NCBI RefSeq assembly: GCF_030490285.1
Contig: NZ_CP129884.1
Span: 186,001 to 250,000, forward strand
DNA: 64,000 bases
Direction of reading: 5' to 3'
Origin: Methylomonas montana
Lineage (GTDB): Bacteria > Pseudomonadota > Gammaproteobacteria > Methylococcales > Methylomonadaceae
This document shows, one piece after another, positions 53,820-62,567 of this stretch. The stretch's first letter is position 1. Each line of letters starts with the position of its first letter. A program made the position numbers and the translations under genes. The notes below the pieces were generated by a model. It was not told the DNA's origin and did no database searches. It worked only from the letters and a program-made list of their open reading frames with translations.

Positions 53820-54806
53820 ATGTCGCTAAATAAAATCACGCTGGATGATCGCGAACTGTATTGCGAAGACGACGAATCATTGCTTGACGCCTTAATACGC
53901 GCAAACGTGGAAATTGCGCACAATTGCCGCCAAGGCCGTTGTCATAATTGCTTGGTGCGTTGTTTACAGGGTACACCGCCGCCAGGGGCGCAAAAAGGCT
54001 TAAGGGAAGCGTTACGCCATCAAAATTATTTTCTGGCTTGTCGGTGTTTCCCGCAGCAAGATGTGGCCATCAGCCTGAAGCCAGTTGAGGATTGTTTTAC
54101 TGAAGCGACGGTGATCGGCAAGCGATTATTGAATATCGATACGATGTTGGTAAGCGTACGCTGTAAAGCCGCGCTGGATCATTACGCTGGGCAATTTGTG
54201 AACTTAAAGCGGGGCGATGGCTTGACGCGTAGCTACGCGATAGCCAATAGCCGCATTCATGGCGAAAAATTGTCGTTCCATATCCGCCGTTTGGCTGGAG
54301 GCCGCTTTAGCGAATGGGTGCATCAAGAGCTAAACATCGGCGACAGCATAGCGGTATCCGAACCGCAAGGACTTTGCTACTACTGGCCGGGCGATAAAAA
54401 CCAGGGCCTGCTGTTGATCGGCACCGGTAGCGGACTGGCGCCCTTGGCCGCTATCGCCGCCGAAGCGCTGCATCAGGGCCACGCTGGCCCTGTCCATCTT
54501 TATCATGGCGGCGGGGAAATGGATGGGTTGTATTGGATAGATGAAATGATGGAGATGGCCAGTCAATATGCCAATTTTCATTATACGCCTTGCGTATCGC
54601 GAGGCGATGCGCCGGCCGGCGTAGCCGCGGGCAGAGCCAACAATGTGGCTATGGCGGACATGCCCAGCTTGAAAGGCTGGCGGGTGTATTTGTCCGGCCA
54701 TCCGGAAATGGTCGACGAAACCAAGCGCATGGCCATGCTGAAAGGCGCATGGAATCAGGATATCTACACCGAAGCGTTTCACTTCGCTTCGTCGACCTTG
54801 GATTGA
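53820..54806 (+). CDS. Ferredoxin-type 2Fe-2S oxidoreductase with FAD/NAD domains
   Basis: A 328-residue protein starting MSLNKITLDDRELYC after a GGGGGA box (a GTG 27 bases earlier is also in frame). Residues 1-80 form a plant-type 2Fe-2S domain with C36, C41, C44 and C74 or C76 (NCRQGRCHNC...ACRC). Then the FAD-binding RSYAIANS and NAD-binding LLIGTGSGLAPL parts follow. This is the reductase layout of phenol hydroxylase/MmoC-type electron-transfer components, but there is no oxygenase gene nearby. Partner unknown. Confidence 0.85.
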   Translation: MSLNKITLDDRELYCEDDESLLDALIRANVEIAHNCRQGRCHNCLVRCLQGTPPPGAQKGLREALRHQNYFLACRCFPQQDVAISLKPVEDCFTEATVIGKRLLNIDTMLVSVRCKAALDHYAGQFVNLKRGDGLTRSYAIANSRIHGEKLSFHIRRLAGGRFSEWVHQELNIGDSIAVSEPQGLCYYWPGDKNQGLLLIGTGSGLAPLAAIAAEALHQGHAGPVHLYHGGGEMDGLYWIDEMMEMASQYANFHYTPCVSRGDAPAGVAAGRANNVAMADMPSLKGWRVYLSGHPEMVDETKRMAMLKGAWNQDIYTEAFHFASSTLD

Positions 54807-55184
54807 CTACATACGCATGGCGTAAGGAATCGCCGCCCTCGTGCTTGATACACCGGCAAGCTTAATTTCAATCGGCTAAACCTCCCCAGCTTATGCCCGC
54901 TTATTGCGATTGTTATGTGACAACAATCGTGGCAGCGCGGCTTTGTTTCTCAATTTTCGACCTCCATTCCTCTGATGCCCGCGATCCGCTGATTCAGGCT
55001 AATCAGCGCAATGGCCCTTCGCGCCGCCAAAACTGCACCAAAAGAGCCATTTTCTGCAATGCAATGCTTGTTTTATATTTCTAACGTCGTGTTTGGCGTT
55101 GCTGCGCCGGACCGGCGAGTACGCTGAAAACATTTCGTGGCGCGGCGCACCGAATCCCAAATACCTATGCAGGAGAAACATATC
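54807..55184. other. Intergenic region with two perfect hairpins
   Basis: No convincing gene. CGATTGTT (54907-54914) and AACAATCG (54922-54929) form an 8-base perfect inverted repeat with a 7-base loop. CGCTGATT (54987-54994) and AATCAGCG (55001-55008) form another with a 6-base loop. Either could end the oxidoreductase transcript or bind a regulator of the next gene. Confidence 0.5.
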
Positions 55185-55850
55185 ATGAACAAAACCTTGA
55201 GACAGGCGCTGGCGATGGCCTGGATGATCGGCGTAGTCAACGTGGCGCAAGCAACGCCAATAGCGCTGCTGTCGGACAACTTTGACCTGGAAAATGGCGG
55301 CGCGGGTGCGGCCGAGTACAGCCGTTTTACAAATTTCACCGCGGCTAATATTGATCTGTTGGCGCCGGGCTATTTTGCTACGCTGTGTCAGAGCGCGGGT
55401 GGCGGCACTCCCTGTGTCGACATGGAGGGAAGTGGTAACGGATCTCTTACCACCAAGATCGCTTTCGATTTGGCTGCCAACAGCCTTTTCATCGCGCAGT
55501 TCGATCTTGCCGGCGATCAGCGTGGCCGTAGCGGCAATCAGGTGACTGCCGAGCTGGTCAGCATCACCGGGGAAATGCTGTACCAGGAAGTCTTCGCGTT
55601 GGCCTCAGACGCCGGCTTCACCACCTTCATCCGCAGCATCTATATCCCAGATGCGGGGCAGGCTCGCTTTAAGTTTTTCAGTGGTGGGCCAGCTGATTCC
55701 ATGGGCATGCTGCTGGACAATGTGGTGCTGTCTGCCAATAGCCTGACGGCTGTGCCCGTACCCCCAGCTGCCTTGCTGTTCGCCTCGGGGATGGCGGTGC
55801 TGGGCTTACGCCGCCGCTCAGCCCATGGCTCAGTGCGTATAGGCGTATGA
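55185..55850 (+). CDS. PEP-CTERM/VPxP-type exported protein
   Basis: A 221-residue protein from the ATG after an AGGAGAAA box. A signal peptide (LRQALAMAWMIGVVNVAQA) is followed by a beta-rich body and a C-terminal sorting tail: VPVPPAALLFASGMAVLGL then RRRS. That is the PEP-CTERM layout (short VPxPP-like motif, hydrophobic helix, Arg cluster) recognised by exosortase/XrtA-type systems in EPS-forming bacteria. No exosortase is in the window. The function of the body is unknown. Confidence 0.85.
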   Translation: MNKTLRQALAMAWMIGVVNVAQATPIALLSDNFDLENGGAGAAEYSRFTNFTAANIDLLAPGYFATLCQSAGGGTPCVDMEGSGNGSLTTKIAFDLAANSLFIAQFDLAGDQRGRSGNQVTAELVSITGEMLYQEVFALASDAGFTTFIRSIYIPDAGQARFKFFSGGPADSMGMLLDNVVLSANSLTAVPVPPAALLFASGMAVLGLRRRSAHGSVRIGV

Positions 55851-56038
55851 CAGGTCATGCGTGGGCGGCTGGCTGACCTGTCGACGATCTTCTAGCGGTA
55901 TCGCGGTTGCCAAGCCGGAGGGCTTAAAAGGGTAGAGCGAGATAGTTAGCAAATGAGGTTGGTATCTAATGCACGCAGGCATAGAAAAAGTAGGCGAGAT
56001 AATCGCCAGTATTGAAATTTCATAGCAGGAGAAATTCC

Positions 56039-56827
56039 ATGGCAGATCGATTGAATTTAGAGCAAACATTAATGCCCGGACAAAGTATTAAGTCTAATAA
56101 TGGCAAGGCGCAGCTAGTTATGCAGGGCGACGGTAATCTTGTGCTTTACGAATCCATCATAGGGGGCGGGAGGGCGCTTTGGGCATCGGACACCTGGAAC
56201 ATGGCGGATGCCTCTGGTTCCCGACTTGTTCTGCAGAGTGACGGAAACCTGGTGATTTACACGCCGAACGATCAGCCGATCTGGGATTCGGGAACCTGGA
56301 ACGTTGCCGGGGCGAGCCTCGTTATGCAGGACGACGGGAATTTGGTCATCTATGCTTCGGATGGGCGTGCGGTGTGGGCGTCCGATACGAGGTTGGGTAG
56401 CCTGGGAGGACCTCTGCATATCAGCAATGAGTGGCGTCATCCCAATGGGTTTCACATGGCGGGTGACGGCTATCTCACCGCGCAAGGGCAACTGAGGATG
56501 GACATTACCACCTGGACTTCGTCTTGGGGCCTTGGCTTTACCGGAGGCGGCATCTTGGCGGTGATTGACGCCGGCGAAAACGTTATTCACAAATTCGAAG
56601 TCTGGCCCTTGGGGGTTGATGCGCGAGGTGTCTTGTGGGCACGAAGCCGTAGGACGGACCATGTGGATACACAGATTGATCCGGCTCTTGCTGCGCAAGC
56701 TGCGCGGATTGAACTTTGGCTTGGACATATGCCAAAGAATCGCTGGGACCAGATCATGGCAGAGACGCGGCAGAAGGTAGAGGATTTGAAGCGGCTTTAC
56801 GACGATCTTTTGCAGGTAACGGCTTAA
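56039..56827 (+). CDS. Bulb-type (monocot mannose-binding) lectin-domain protein
   Basis: A 262-residue protein from the ATG at 56039 after an AGGAGAAA box. Residues 1-118 are a B_lectin domain with three QxDxNxVxY-type sugar sites: QGDGNLVLY (29-37), QSDGNLVIY (66-74) and QDDGNLVIY (97-105). Residues about 125-262 are a second domain of unknown fold with several Trp and a helical tail (RQKVEDLKRLYDDLLQV). There is no signal peptide. Lectin-like bacteriocins of pseudomonads have tandem lectin domains; this one has one. Role unknown. Confidence 0.8.
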   Translation: MADRLNLEQTLMPGQSIKSNNGKAQLVMQGDGNLVLYESIIGGGRALWASDTWNMADASGSRLVLQSDGNLVIYTPNDQPIWDSGTWNVAGASLVMQDDGNLVIYASDGRAVWASDTRLGSLGGPLHISNEWRHPNGFHMAGDGYLTAQGQLRMDITTWTSSWGLGFTGGGILAVIDAGENVIHKFEVWPLGVDARGVLWARSRRTDHVDTQIDPALAAQAARIELWLGHMPKNRWDQIMAETRQKVEDLKRLYDDLLQVTA

Positions 56828-56975
56828 GCTTGCAAGTTTCAAAGGATTAACGTTGCAATTCAACCATAATGTTGAATAGCGGTATAGCTGGACCGGTAGG
56901 CAATAGCGATCTCTGACACCATTCAAGCTGGCAAGCTGGGTTTACGCTGTCGCGTCAAATCCAGCCCGCCAATGC

Positions 56976-58391
56976 TTATTTTTTAACGTACAAATCCGTA
57001 ATCGTTCCTTCGATCATCTCCGCCGCAAACGCGAAGGTTTCCGACAAAGTCGGATGCGGATGAATGCTCAGGCTGATGTCGGTGGCGTCAGCGCCCATTT
57101 CCAGGGCCAGCACCGCTTCCGCGACCAACTCGCCGGCACCGGGGCCGGTAAAACCAGCACCGAGGATGCGGCCTGTGGTTTTGTCGGTGAGGATTTTGGT
57201 AATGCCTTCGCTACGGCCCAAAGCAAGCGAACGGCCACTGGCCGCCCAAGGGAATACGGCTTTGTCGAATTCCACGCCTTGTTGCTGAGCCTGGGTTTCG
57301 GTCAAGCCCATCCAGGCCACTTCCGGGTCGGTGTAAGCCACTGATGGAATGGTCAGCGCGTCGAAACCGGCTTTGTGGCCGGCGATGGTTTCGGCGGCGA
57401 TTTTGCCTTCGTGGGTGGCTTTGTGAGCCAACATCGGGTTGCCGACGATGTCGCCGATCGCGAAGATGTTGCTGACGTTGGTACGGCCTTGTTTATCGAC
57501 CGGGATAAAGCCGCGTTCGTCGACGTTGACGCCGGCTTGTTCGGCAGCTATCAGTTTGCCATTGGGGCGGCGGCCGACGGCGACCAATACGGCATCGAAT
57601 ACTTCCGACTCCGGCGCATCCTTGCCTTCCATCGTCACTTTGATGCCGGCATCGGTCGGCTCCATCGCCTTGACGCTGGTTTTCAGCCACAGATTGTCGT
57701 ATTGCTTCTTGATCTTACGTTGCAGCGGTGTGACCAAATCCTTGTCGCAGCCGGGGATGATTTGATCCATCAACTCGACGACGCTGATTTTGGAACCCAG
57801 CGCGTGATAAACCGTCGCCATTTCCAAGCCGATGATGCCGCCGCCAACGATTAATAGTTTCTCGGGTACCGATTTCAGTTCCAGCGCATCGGTGGAATCC
57901 CATACTCTAGGGTCGTCGTGCGGAAAGCTGGGAATTTTGGTTGGCTGCGAGCCAGCGGCGATGATGGCATTGTCGAAGGTCACGGTTTGGACGCCGGCTT
58001 CGCTTTCTATCGTCAGGCTGTTGGCGCTGGCAAATTTGCCCAGCCCGTTAATCACGGTGACTTTGCGCTGCTTGGCCAGTTTCGCCAGGCCTTGATTCAA
58101 ACTCTGGCTGACGCTTTGTTTCCAGCCCCTGATTTTATTCAGATCGACAGTCGGTTTGCCAAAGCTGACGCCGTGTTCCGCCATCGCTTCGGCTTCGTGG
58201 ATGATTTGCGCGGCATGCAGCAAGGCTTTGGACGGGATGCAGCCGACGTTCAGACAGACACCGCCCAACACCGGGTAGCGTTCGACCAAAACCACTTGCT
58301 TACCCAAATCGGCGGCGCGAAACGCTGCCGTGTAACCGCCGGGGCCACCGCCCAGAACCAATACTTCGGCGTGCGTGACAGAATTGCTCAT
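56976..58391 (-). CDS. lpd: Dihydrolipoyl dehydrogenase (E3)
   Basis: A 471-residue flavoprotein. FAD motif LVLGGGPGGYTAAFRAADLG, redox-active C46/C51 in GGVCLNVGCIPSK, the NAD motif LLIVGGGIIGLEMATVYHALG and the catalytic HPHPTLSE near the C terminus. It reoxidises the lipoyl groups of pyruvate dehydrogenase. It has no N-terminal lipoyl domain of its own. It follows aceF by 10 bases in the operon aceE-aceF-lpd. Confidence 0.97.
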   Translation of the reverse strand: MSNSVTHAEVLVLGGGPGGYTAAFRAADLGKQVVLVERYPVLGGVCLNVGCIPSKALLHAAQIIHEAEAMAEHGVSFGKPTVDLNKIRGWKQSVSQSLNQGLAKLAKQRKVTVINGLGKFASANSLTIESEAGVQTVTFDNAIIAAGSQPTKIPSFPHDDPRVWDSTDALELKSVPEKLLIVGGGIIGLEMATVYHALGSKISVVELMDQIIPGCDKDLVTPLQRKIKKQYDNLWLKTSVKAMEPTDAGIKVTMEGKDAPESEVFDAVLVAVGRRPNGKLIAAEQAGVNVDERGFIPVDKQGRTNVSNIFAIGDIVGNPMLAHKATHEGKIAAETIAGHKAGFDALTIPSVAYTDPEVAWMGLTETQAQQQGVEFDKAVFPWAASGRSLALGRSEGITKILTDKTTGRILGAGFTGPGAGELVAEAVLALEMGADATDISLSIHPHPTLSETFAFAAEMIEGTITDLYVKK

Positions 58392-58401
58392 ATCCCTACT
58401 C

Positions 58402-59703
58402 CTACAATAACAGCCGGCGAATATCGCCCAGATAAGATTTCAATGCTTCCATGAAACGCGCGCCTTCGGCGCCGTCGATGACGCGGTGGTCGTAAGTAAT
58501 GTCCAGTGGCAGCATCAATTTCGGTTCGAAGGTCGAGCCATTCCAAACGGGCTGCATCTTGGAACGGGTCACGCCCAGAATCGCGACCTCTGGTGCGTTG
58601 ACGATAGGGGTAAACGCAGTGCCGCCGATGCCGCCCAGGCTGGAGATGGTCATGCAACCACCCTGCATATCGGCCGGTTTCAACTTGCCGGTTCTGGCCA
58701 GTTCGCTTTTCTCGGCCAGTTCGTTGGAGAGTTGGAAAATGCCTTTTTTATCGACATCGCGAATCACCGGTACCACCAGGCCATTCGGAGTGTCAACGGC
58801 TATGCCGATATGGAAGTATTTCTTGAAATACAGCTTGTCGCCTTCCGGAGACAATGAGCTATTGAAGGCGGGATATTTCTGCATCGCCGCCACCAAGGCC
58901 TTCATGATGAAGATCAGGCCGGTGATTTTGACGGCATCTTTGGCCAAGCCGGCATTGACTGACTTGCGGAAGTCTTCCATCGCGCCGATATCGACTTCAT
59001 CGTGATAGGTCACCAGCGGTAGGTTCAGCCAGACGCGGGTCAGATTTTGGCCGGTCAGGCGCTTGATTTTGCTGAGTGGTTTTTCTTCGATTTCGCCGAA
59101 TTGGGTGAAATCCACGGCCGGAATCGACGGTATGCCGGCGCCGCCGCTAACCGCGCCGCCGGAGCTCATAGCCTGTTTGACGAAGTTTTTCACGTCGTCT
59201 TGCAGGATACGGCCCTTGCGGCCACTGCCGGTTTGGATCTTACTCAGATCGACACCCAGTTCGCGGGCGAATAGTCTGACGCTGGGCGTGGCGTGTGGTT
59301 TAAAACCCTCGCTGCTAACCGCAACCGGGGCTGCCGGAGCGACCGCGGGTTTTGCCGGTTCGACTTTCGGCGTTTCGGCCACGGGTGCAGGCGTTGGTGC
59401 GGGCTCGGCTGGAGCGGCGACGGCTGTTGCAACTTCTGCTGGCGCCGCCGCAGCAACAGTTTCACCGACTTCGACGGTTGCAATCAGGGTGCCTTCGGAG
59501 ACTTTATCGCCCGGTTTGATATGGACTGTCTTGATGGTGCCGGCCGCGCTGGACGGCAGATCCATGGTGGCCTTGTCGGTTTCCATTACTGCCAGGGTTT
59601 GTTCCAGGGTCACCACGTCGCCGGGCTGGATCAACACTTCGACGATGTCGATCTCGGGGACATTGCCGACGTCGGGAACCTTTACTTCGATTATAGAACT
59701 CAT
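58402..59703 (-). CDS. aceF: Pyruvate dehydrogenase E2 (dihydrolipoyl acetyltransferase)
   Basis: A 433-residue protein with one N-terminal lipoyl domain (lipoyl lysine K44 in METDKATMDLP), an Ala/Pro-rich linker, an E1/E3-binding domain (ATPSVRLFARELGVDLSKIQ) and a C-terminal acetyltransferase domain with the catalytic DHRVIDGAEGARFMEAL. E. coli AceF has three lipoyl domains; this one has a single one. Second gene of the operon. Confidence 0.97.
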   Translation of the reverse strand: MSSIIEVKVPDVGNVPEIDIVEVLIQPGDVVTLEQTLAVMETDKATMDLPSSAAGTIKTVHIKPGDKVSEGTLIATVEVGETVAAAAPAEVATAVAAPAEPAPTPAPVAETPKVEPAKPAVAPAAPVAVSSEGFKPHATPSVRLFARELGVDLSKIQTGSGRKGRILQDDVKNFVKQAMSSGGAVSGGAGIPSIPAVDFTQFGEIEEKPLSKIKRLTGQNLTRVWLNLPLVTYHDEVDIGAMEDFRKSVNAGLAKDAVKITGLIFIMKALVAAMQKYPAFNSSLSPEGDKLYFKKYFHIGIAVDTPNGLVVPVIRDVDKKGIFQLSNELAEKSELARTGKLKPADMQGGCMTISSLGGIGGTAFTPIVNAPEVAILGVTRSKMQPVWNGSTFEPKLMLPLDITYDHRVIDGAEGARFMEALKSYLGDIRRLLL

Positions 59704-59728
59704 GTGTCGCTTTCCGTTAAATCAGCCG

Positions 59729-62401
59729 TTAAATCAACCAAGGCGCGGTGGCGTCGGGATTGATGTTGTATTTGGCAATCGCCACTTCGACTTTCGCGGC
59801 ATCGAACTCGCCGGCTTGCGCCAAGCTATGCAGCGCAGCCACGGTAACGTGGTGTCTGTCTACCTCGAAGAAGCTGCGCAGATTGGCGCGGGTGTCGGAA
59901 CGGCCGAAACCGTCGGTGCCCAACACCGTGTAAGGGCGTTTCACCCAAGGGCGGATTTGCTCGGCGAACACGCGCATGTAGTCGGTAGCGGCAATCACCG
60001 GACCTTTAGTGTTGTCCAGGCAATGTTCGATATGGGTAATGCGTGGCTTTTCGGTGGGATGCAGGCGGTTCCAGCGCTCGCAACTTTGGCCGTCGCGGCC
60101 CAGTTCGGTAAAGCTTGGGCAGCTCCACAAATCGGCGTCCACCCCCCAGTCGTCGTGCAGTAATTTGGCGGCTTCGATGACTTCGATGAAGATGGTGCCG
60201 GAACCCAGCAATTGTACGCGCGGCTTCTTGCTGTTCGGGCCTTTCTTGAACAAGTACATGCCTTTTAGAATGTCGCTTTCGGCGCCTTCCGGCATCGCCG
60301 GTTGGTCGTAATTTTCGTTCATCAGGGTAATGTAATAGAAAATATCTTCCTGTTCGACATACATGCGGCGCAGGCCGTCATGGATGATCACCGCCAGTTC
60401 GCAAGCGAAGGTTGGATCGTAGGAATAGCAGTTCGGCACGGTGGCTGACATCAGATGGCTGTGGCCGTCTTCGTGTTGCAAACCTTCGCCGTTCAAGGTG
60501 GTCCGGCCGGCGGTGCCGCCCAGCAGGAAGCCGCGGGTGCGTTGATCGGCCGCCGCCCAGATCAGGTCGCCGACCCGTTGGAAGCCGAACATCGAGTAAT
60601 AGATGAAAAACGGGATCATCGGCACGCCGTGGGTCGAATACGAAGTGCCGGCCGCGATCCAGTCGCACAGACCGCCCGCCTCGTTAATGCCTTCCTGCAA
60701 GACTTGGCCGTGCTTGTCTTCCTTATAGAACATCAGTTGTTCGGCGTCTTGCGGCGTATACAGCTGGCCGACCTGCGACCAGATACCCAACTGGCGGAAC
60801 ATGCCTTCCATACCAAAGGTACGCGATTCGTCGGGGACGATGGGTACCACGCGCTTGCCGATCTGCTTGTCTTTGACCAGGATGTTCAGGATACGGACGA
60901 AAGCCATGGTGGTGGAAATTTCGTGACCTTCGCCGGTGCCTTCCAACAGGCCTTTGAAGGCCGACAAGGCTGGAATTTCCAAGGGATAGGACTTGGTACG
61001 GCGAGCCGGCAAATAACCGCCCAGGTCGACGCGGCGTTGGCGCAGGTAATTGAGTTCTGCGGAATCTTCGGCGAAACGGATGTAAGGCAGATTGATCAAT
61101 TCTTCGTCGCTGACCGGCAACTGGTAACGGTCGCGGATGTATTTGATCGATTCCATGCTCATCTTTTTCTGTTGATGGCTGGTGTTTTGCGCCTGGCCGG
61201 AGTCGCCCATGCCGTAACCTTTAATGGTTTTAGCCAGAACCACGGTGGGTTGACCTGTGTGGTTGACGGCGGCATTGAAGGCGGCGAAGACTTTAATCGG
61301 GTCGTGGCCGCCGCGATTCAGCTCCCAAATATCGCGGTCGGTGTAGTCTTTCACCAGCTCCTGCAATTCCGGGCTGTTGAAGAATTTTTCCCGGACGTAG
61401 GCGCCGTCCTTGGATTTGAAGGTTTGGTAATCGCCGTCCACGCATTCCATCATGCGTTTGACGATCAGGCCGTCTTTGTCGCGGGACAGGATGGCGTCCC
61501 AGCGCCGCCCCCAGATCACTTTGATCACGTTCCAGTTGGCACCGCGGAAGTTGGCTTCCAGCTCTTGAATGATCTTGCCGTTGCCGCGTACCGGGCCATC
61601 CAGGCGTTGCAGATTGCAGTTGACCACGAAAATCAGATTATCCAGTTTTTCGCGGCCGGCCATGCCGATTGCGCCCAGGGTTTCCGGTTCGTCGGTTTCG
61701 CCGTCGCCCAGGAAAGCCCAGACTTTACGGCCGTCGGTGTTGGCGAAGCCGCGGTCTTGCATATAACGCATGAAGCGGGCTTGGTAAATTGCCATGATCG
61801 GACCAAGACCCATCGATACGGTCGGGAATTGCCAGAAATCGGGCATCAACCAGGGGTGCGGATAGGACGACAAACCGTTGCCGCCGACTTCCTGTCTGAA
61901 ACTGTCCATTTGCTCTTCGCTGAGACGGCCCAGCAAAAAGGCGTGGGCATAAGTGCCTGGCGCGGAATGGCCTTGGGAGAAAATCAGGTCGCCGCCGTGT
62001 TTATCGGAAGGTGCGCTCCAGAAATGATTTTGACCAACGTCGTACAAGGTGACGGCGGAAGCGAAACTGGCGATATGGCCGCCGACATTGGTGTACTTGT
62101 TCGCACGCAACACCATCATCATCGCATTCCAGCGTACATAGGAGCGGATGGTGCGCTCGATGTCGGTATTGCCGGGAAATTTGGGTTGTTGATCGATCGA
62201 GATGGTGTTGATGTAAGGCGTATTGGCAGAGAACGGGATGTCCATGCCGGCTTGTCTGGCGGTGCTGAGCAGGGTTTCGATGAGAAAGTTGGCGCGATCG
62301 CTGCCTTCTTTTTCTATCACCGCTTGCAGCGCCTCCATCCACTCCTGGGTTTCGGCAGGATCAATATCGTGTTTGGCGGCAATATCGGTATTGTTGGTCA
62401 T
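59729..62401 (-). CDS. aceE: Pyruvate dehydrogenase E1 component, homodimeric type
   Basis: An 890-residue thiamine diphosphate enzyme of the homodimeric AceE type. Conserved regions include GDLIFSQGHSAPGTYAHAFL, the ThDP-binding FLGDGETDEPETLGAIGMA, RKLDNLIFVVNCNLQRLDGPV-type motifs and WAAADQRTRGFLLGGTAGRT. It decarboxylates pyruvate and acetylates E2. First gene of the operon; the promoter must lie in the 166 bases between it and the selO end. Confidence 0.97.
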   Translation of the reverse strand: MTNNTDIAAKHDIDPAETQEWMEALQAVIEKEGSDRANFLIETLLSTARQAGMDIPFSANTPYINTISIDQQPKFPGNTDIERTIRSYVRWNAMMMVLRANKYTNVGGHIASFASAVTLYDVGQNHFWSAPSDKHGGDLIFSQGHSAPGTYAHAFLLGRLSEEQMDSFRQEVGGNGLSSYPHPWLMPDFWQFPTVSMGLGPIMAIYQARFMRYMQDRGFANTDGRKVWAFLGDGETDEPETLGAIGMAGREKLDNLIFVVNCNLQRLDGPVRGNGKIIQELEANFRGANWNVIKVIWGRRWDAILSRDKDGLIVKRMMECVDGDYQTFKSKDGAYVREKFFNSPELQELVKDYTDRDIWELNRGGHDPIKVFAAFNAAVNHTGQPTVVLAKTIKGYGMGDSGQAQNTSHQQKKMSMESIKYIRDRYQLPVSDEELINLPYIRFAEDSAELNYLRQRRVDLGGYLPARRTKSYPLEIPALSAFKGLLEGTGEGHEISTTMAFVRILNILVKDKQIGKRVVPIVPDESRTFGMEGMFRQLGIWSQVGQLYTPQDAEQLMFYKEDKHGQVLQEGINEAGGLCDWIAAGTSYSTHGVPMIPFFIYYSMFGFQRVGDLIWAAADQRTRGFLLGGTAGRTTLNGEGLQHEDGHSHLMSATVPNCYSYDPTFACELAVIIHDGLRRMYVEQEDIFYYITLMNENYDQPAMPEGAESDILKGMYLFKKGPNSKKPRVQLLGSGTIFIEVIEAAKLLHDDWGVDADLWSCPSFTELGRDGQSCERWNRLHPTEKPRITHIEHCLDNTKGPVIAATDYMRVFAEQIRPWVKRPYTVLGTDGFGRSDTRANLRSFFEVDRHHVTVAALHSLAQAGEFDAAKVEVAIAKYNINPDATAPWLI

Positions 62402-62567
62402 TACGGAACCTTGAAAAACGTTGGATTAGCTTGAAAAGGATACCCGAAATGACCGGTTTGAGCATGTGTTTTTTGCTTTATGCCTCGCGTCTTGCAGGAT
62501 GGAATAAGGGGTGTAGGCCCATGACAGTGTTGGTAATCACTTCATTGCCAGCGTATCCGGAGCCGGC

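Noticed and set aside
54893-55084. A 63-residue frame in the gap before the PEP-CTERM gene
   Set aside because: Composition and start context are poor, and two hairpins lie within it.
60455-62434. A 659-residue open frame antisense to aceE
   Set aside because: It is a shadow of the aceE coding frame: GC-biased codons create long antisense frames, and it lacks any domain signature. The same applies to a 499-residue frame antisense to czcA (15302-16801) and a 318-residue one at 17270-18226.
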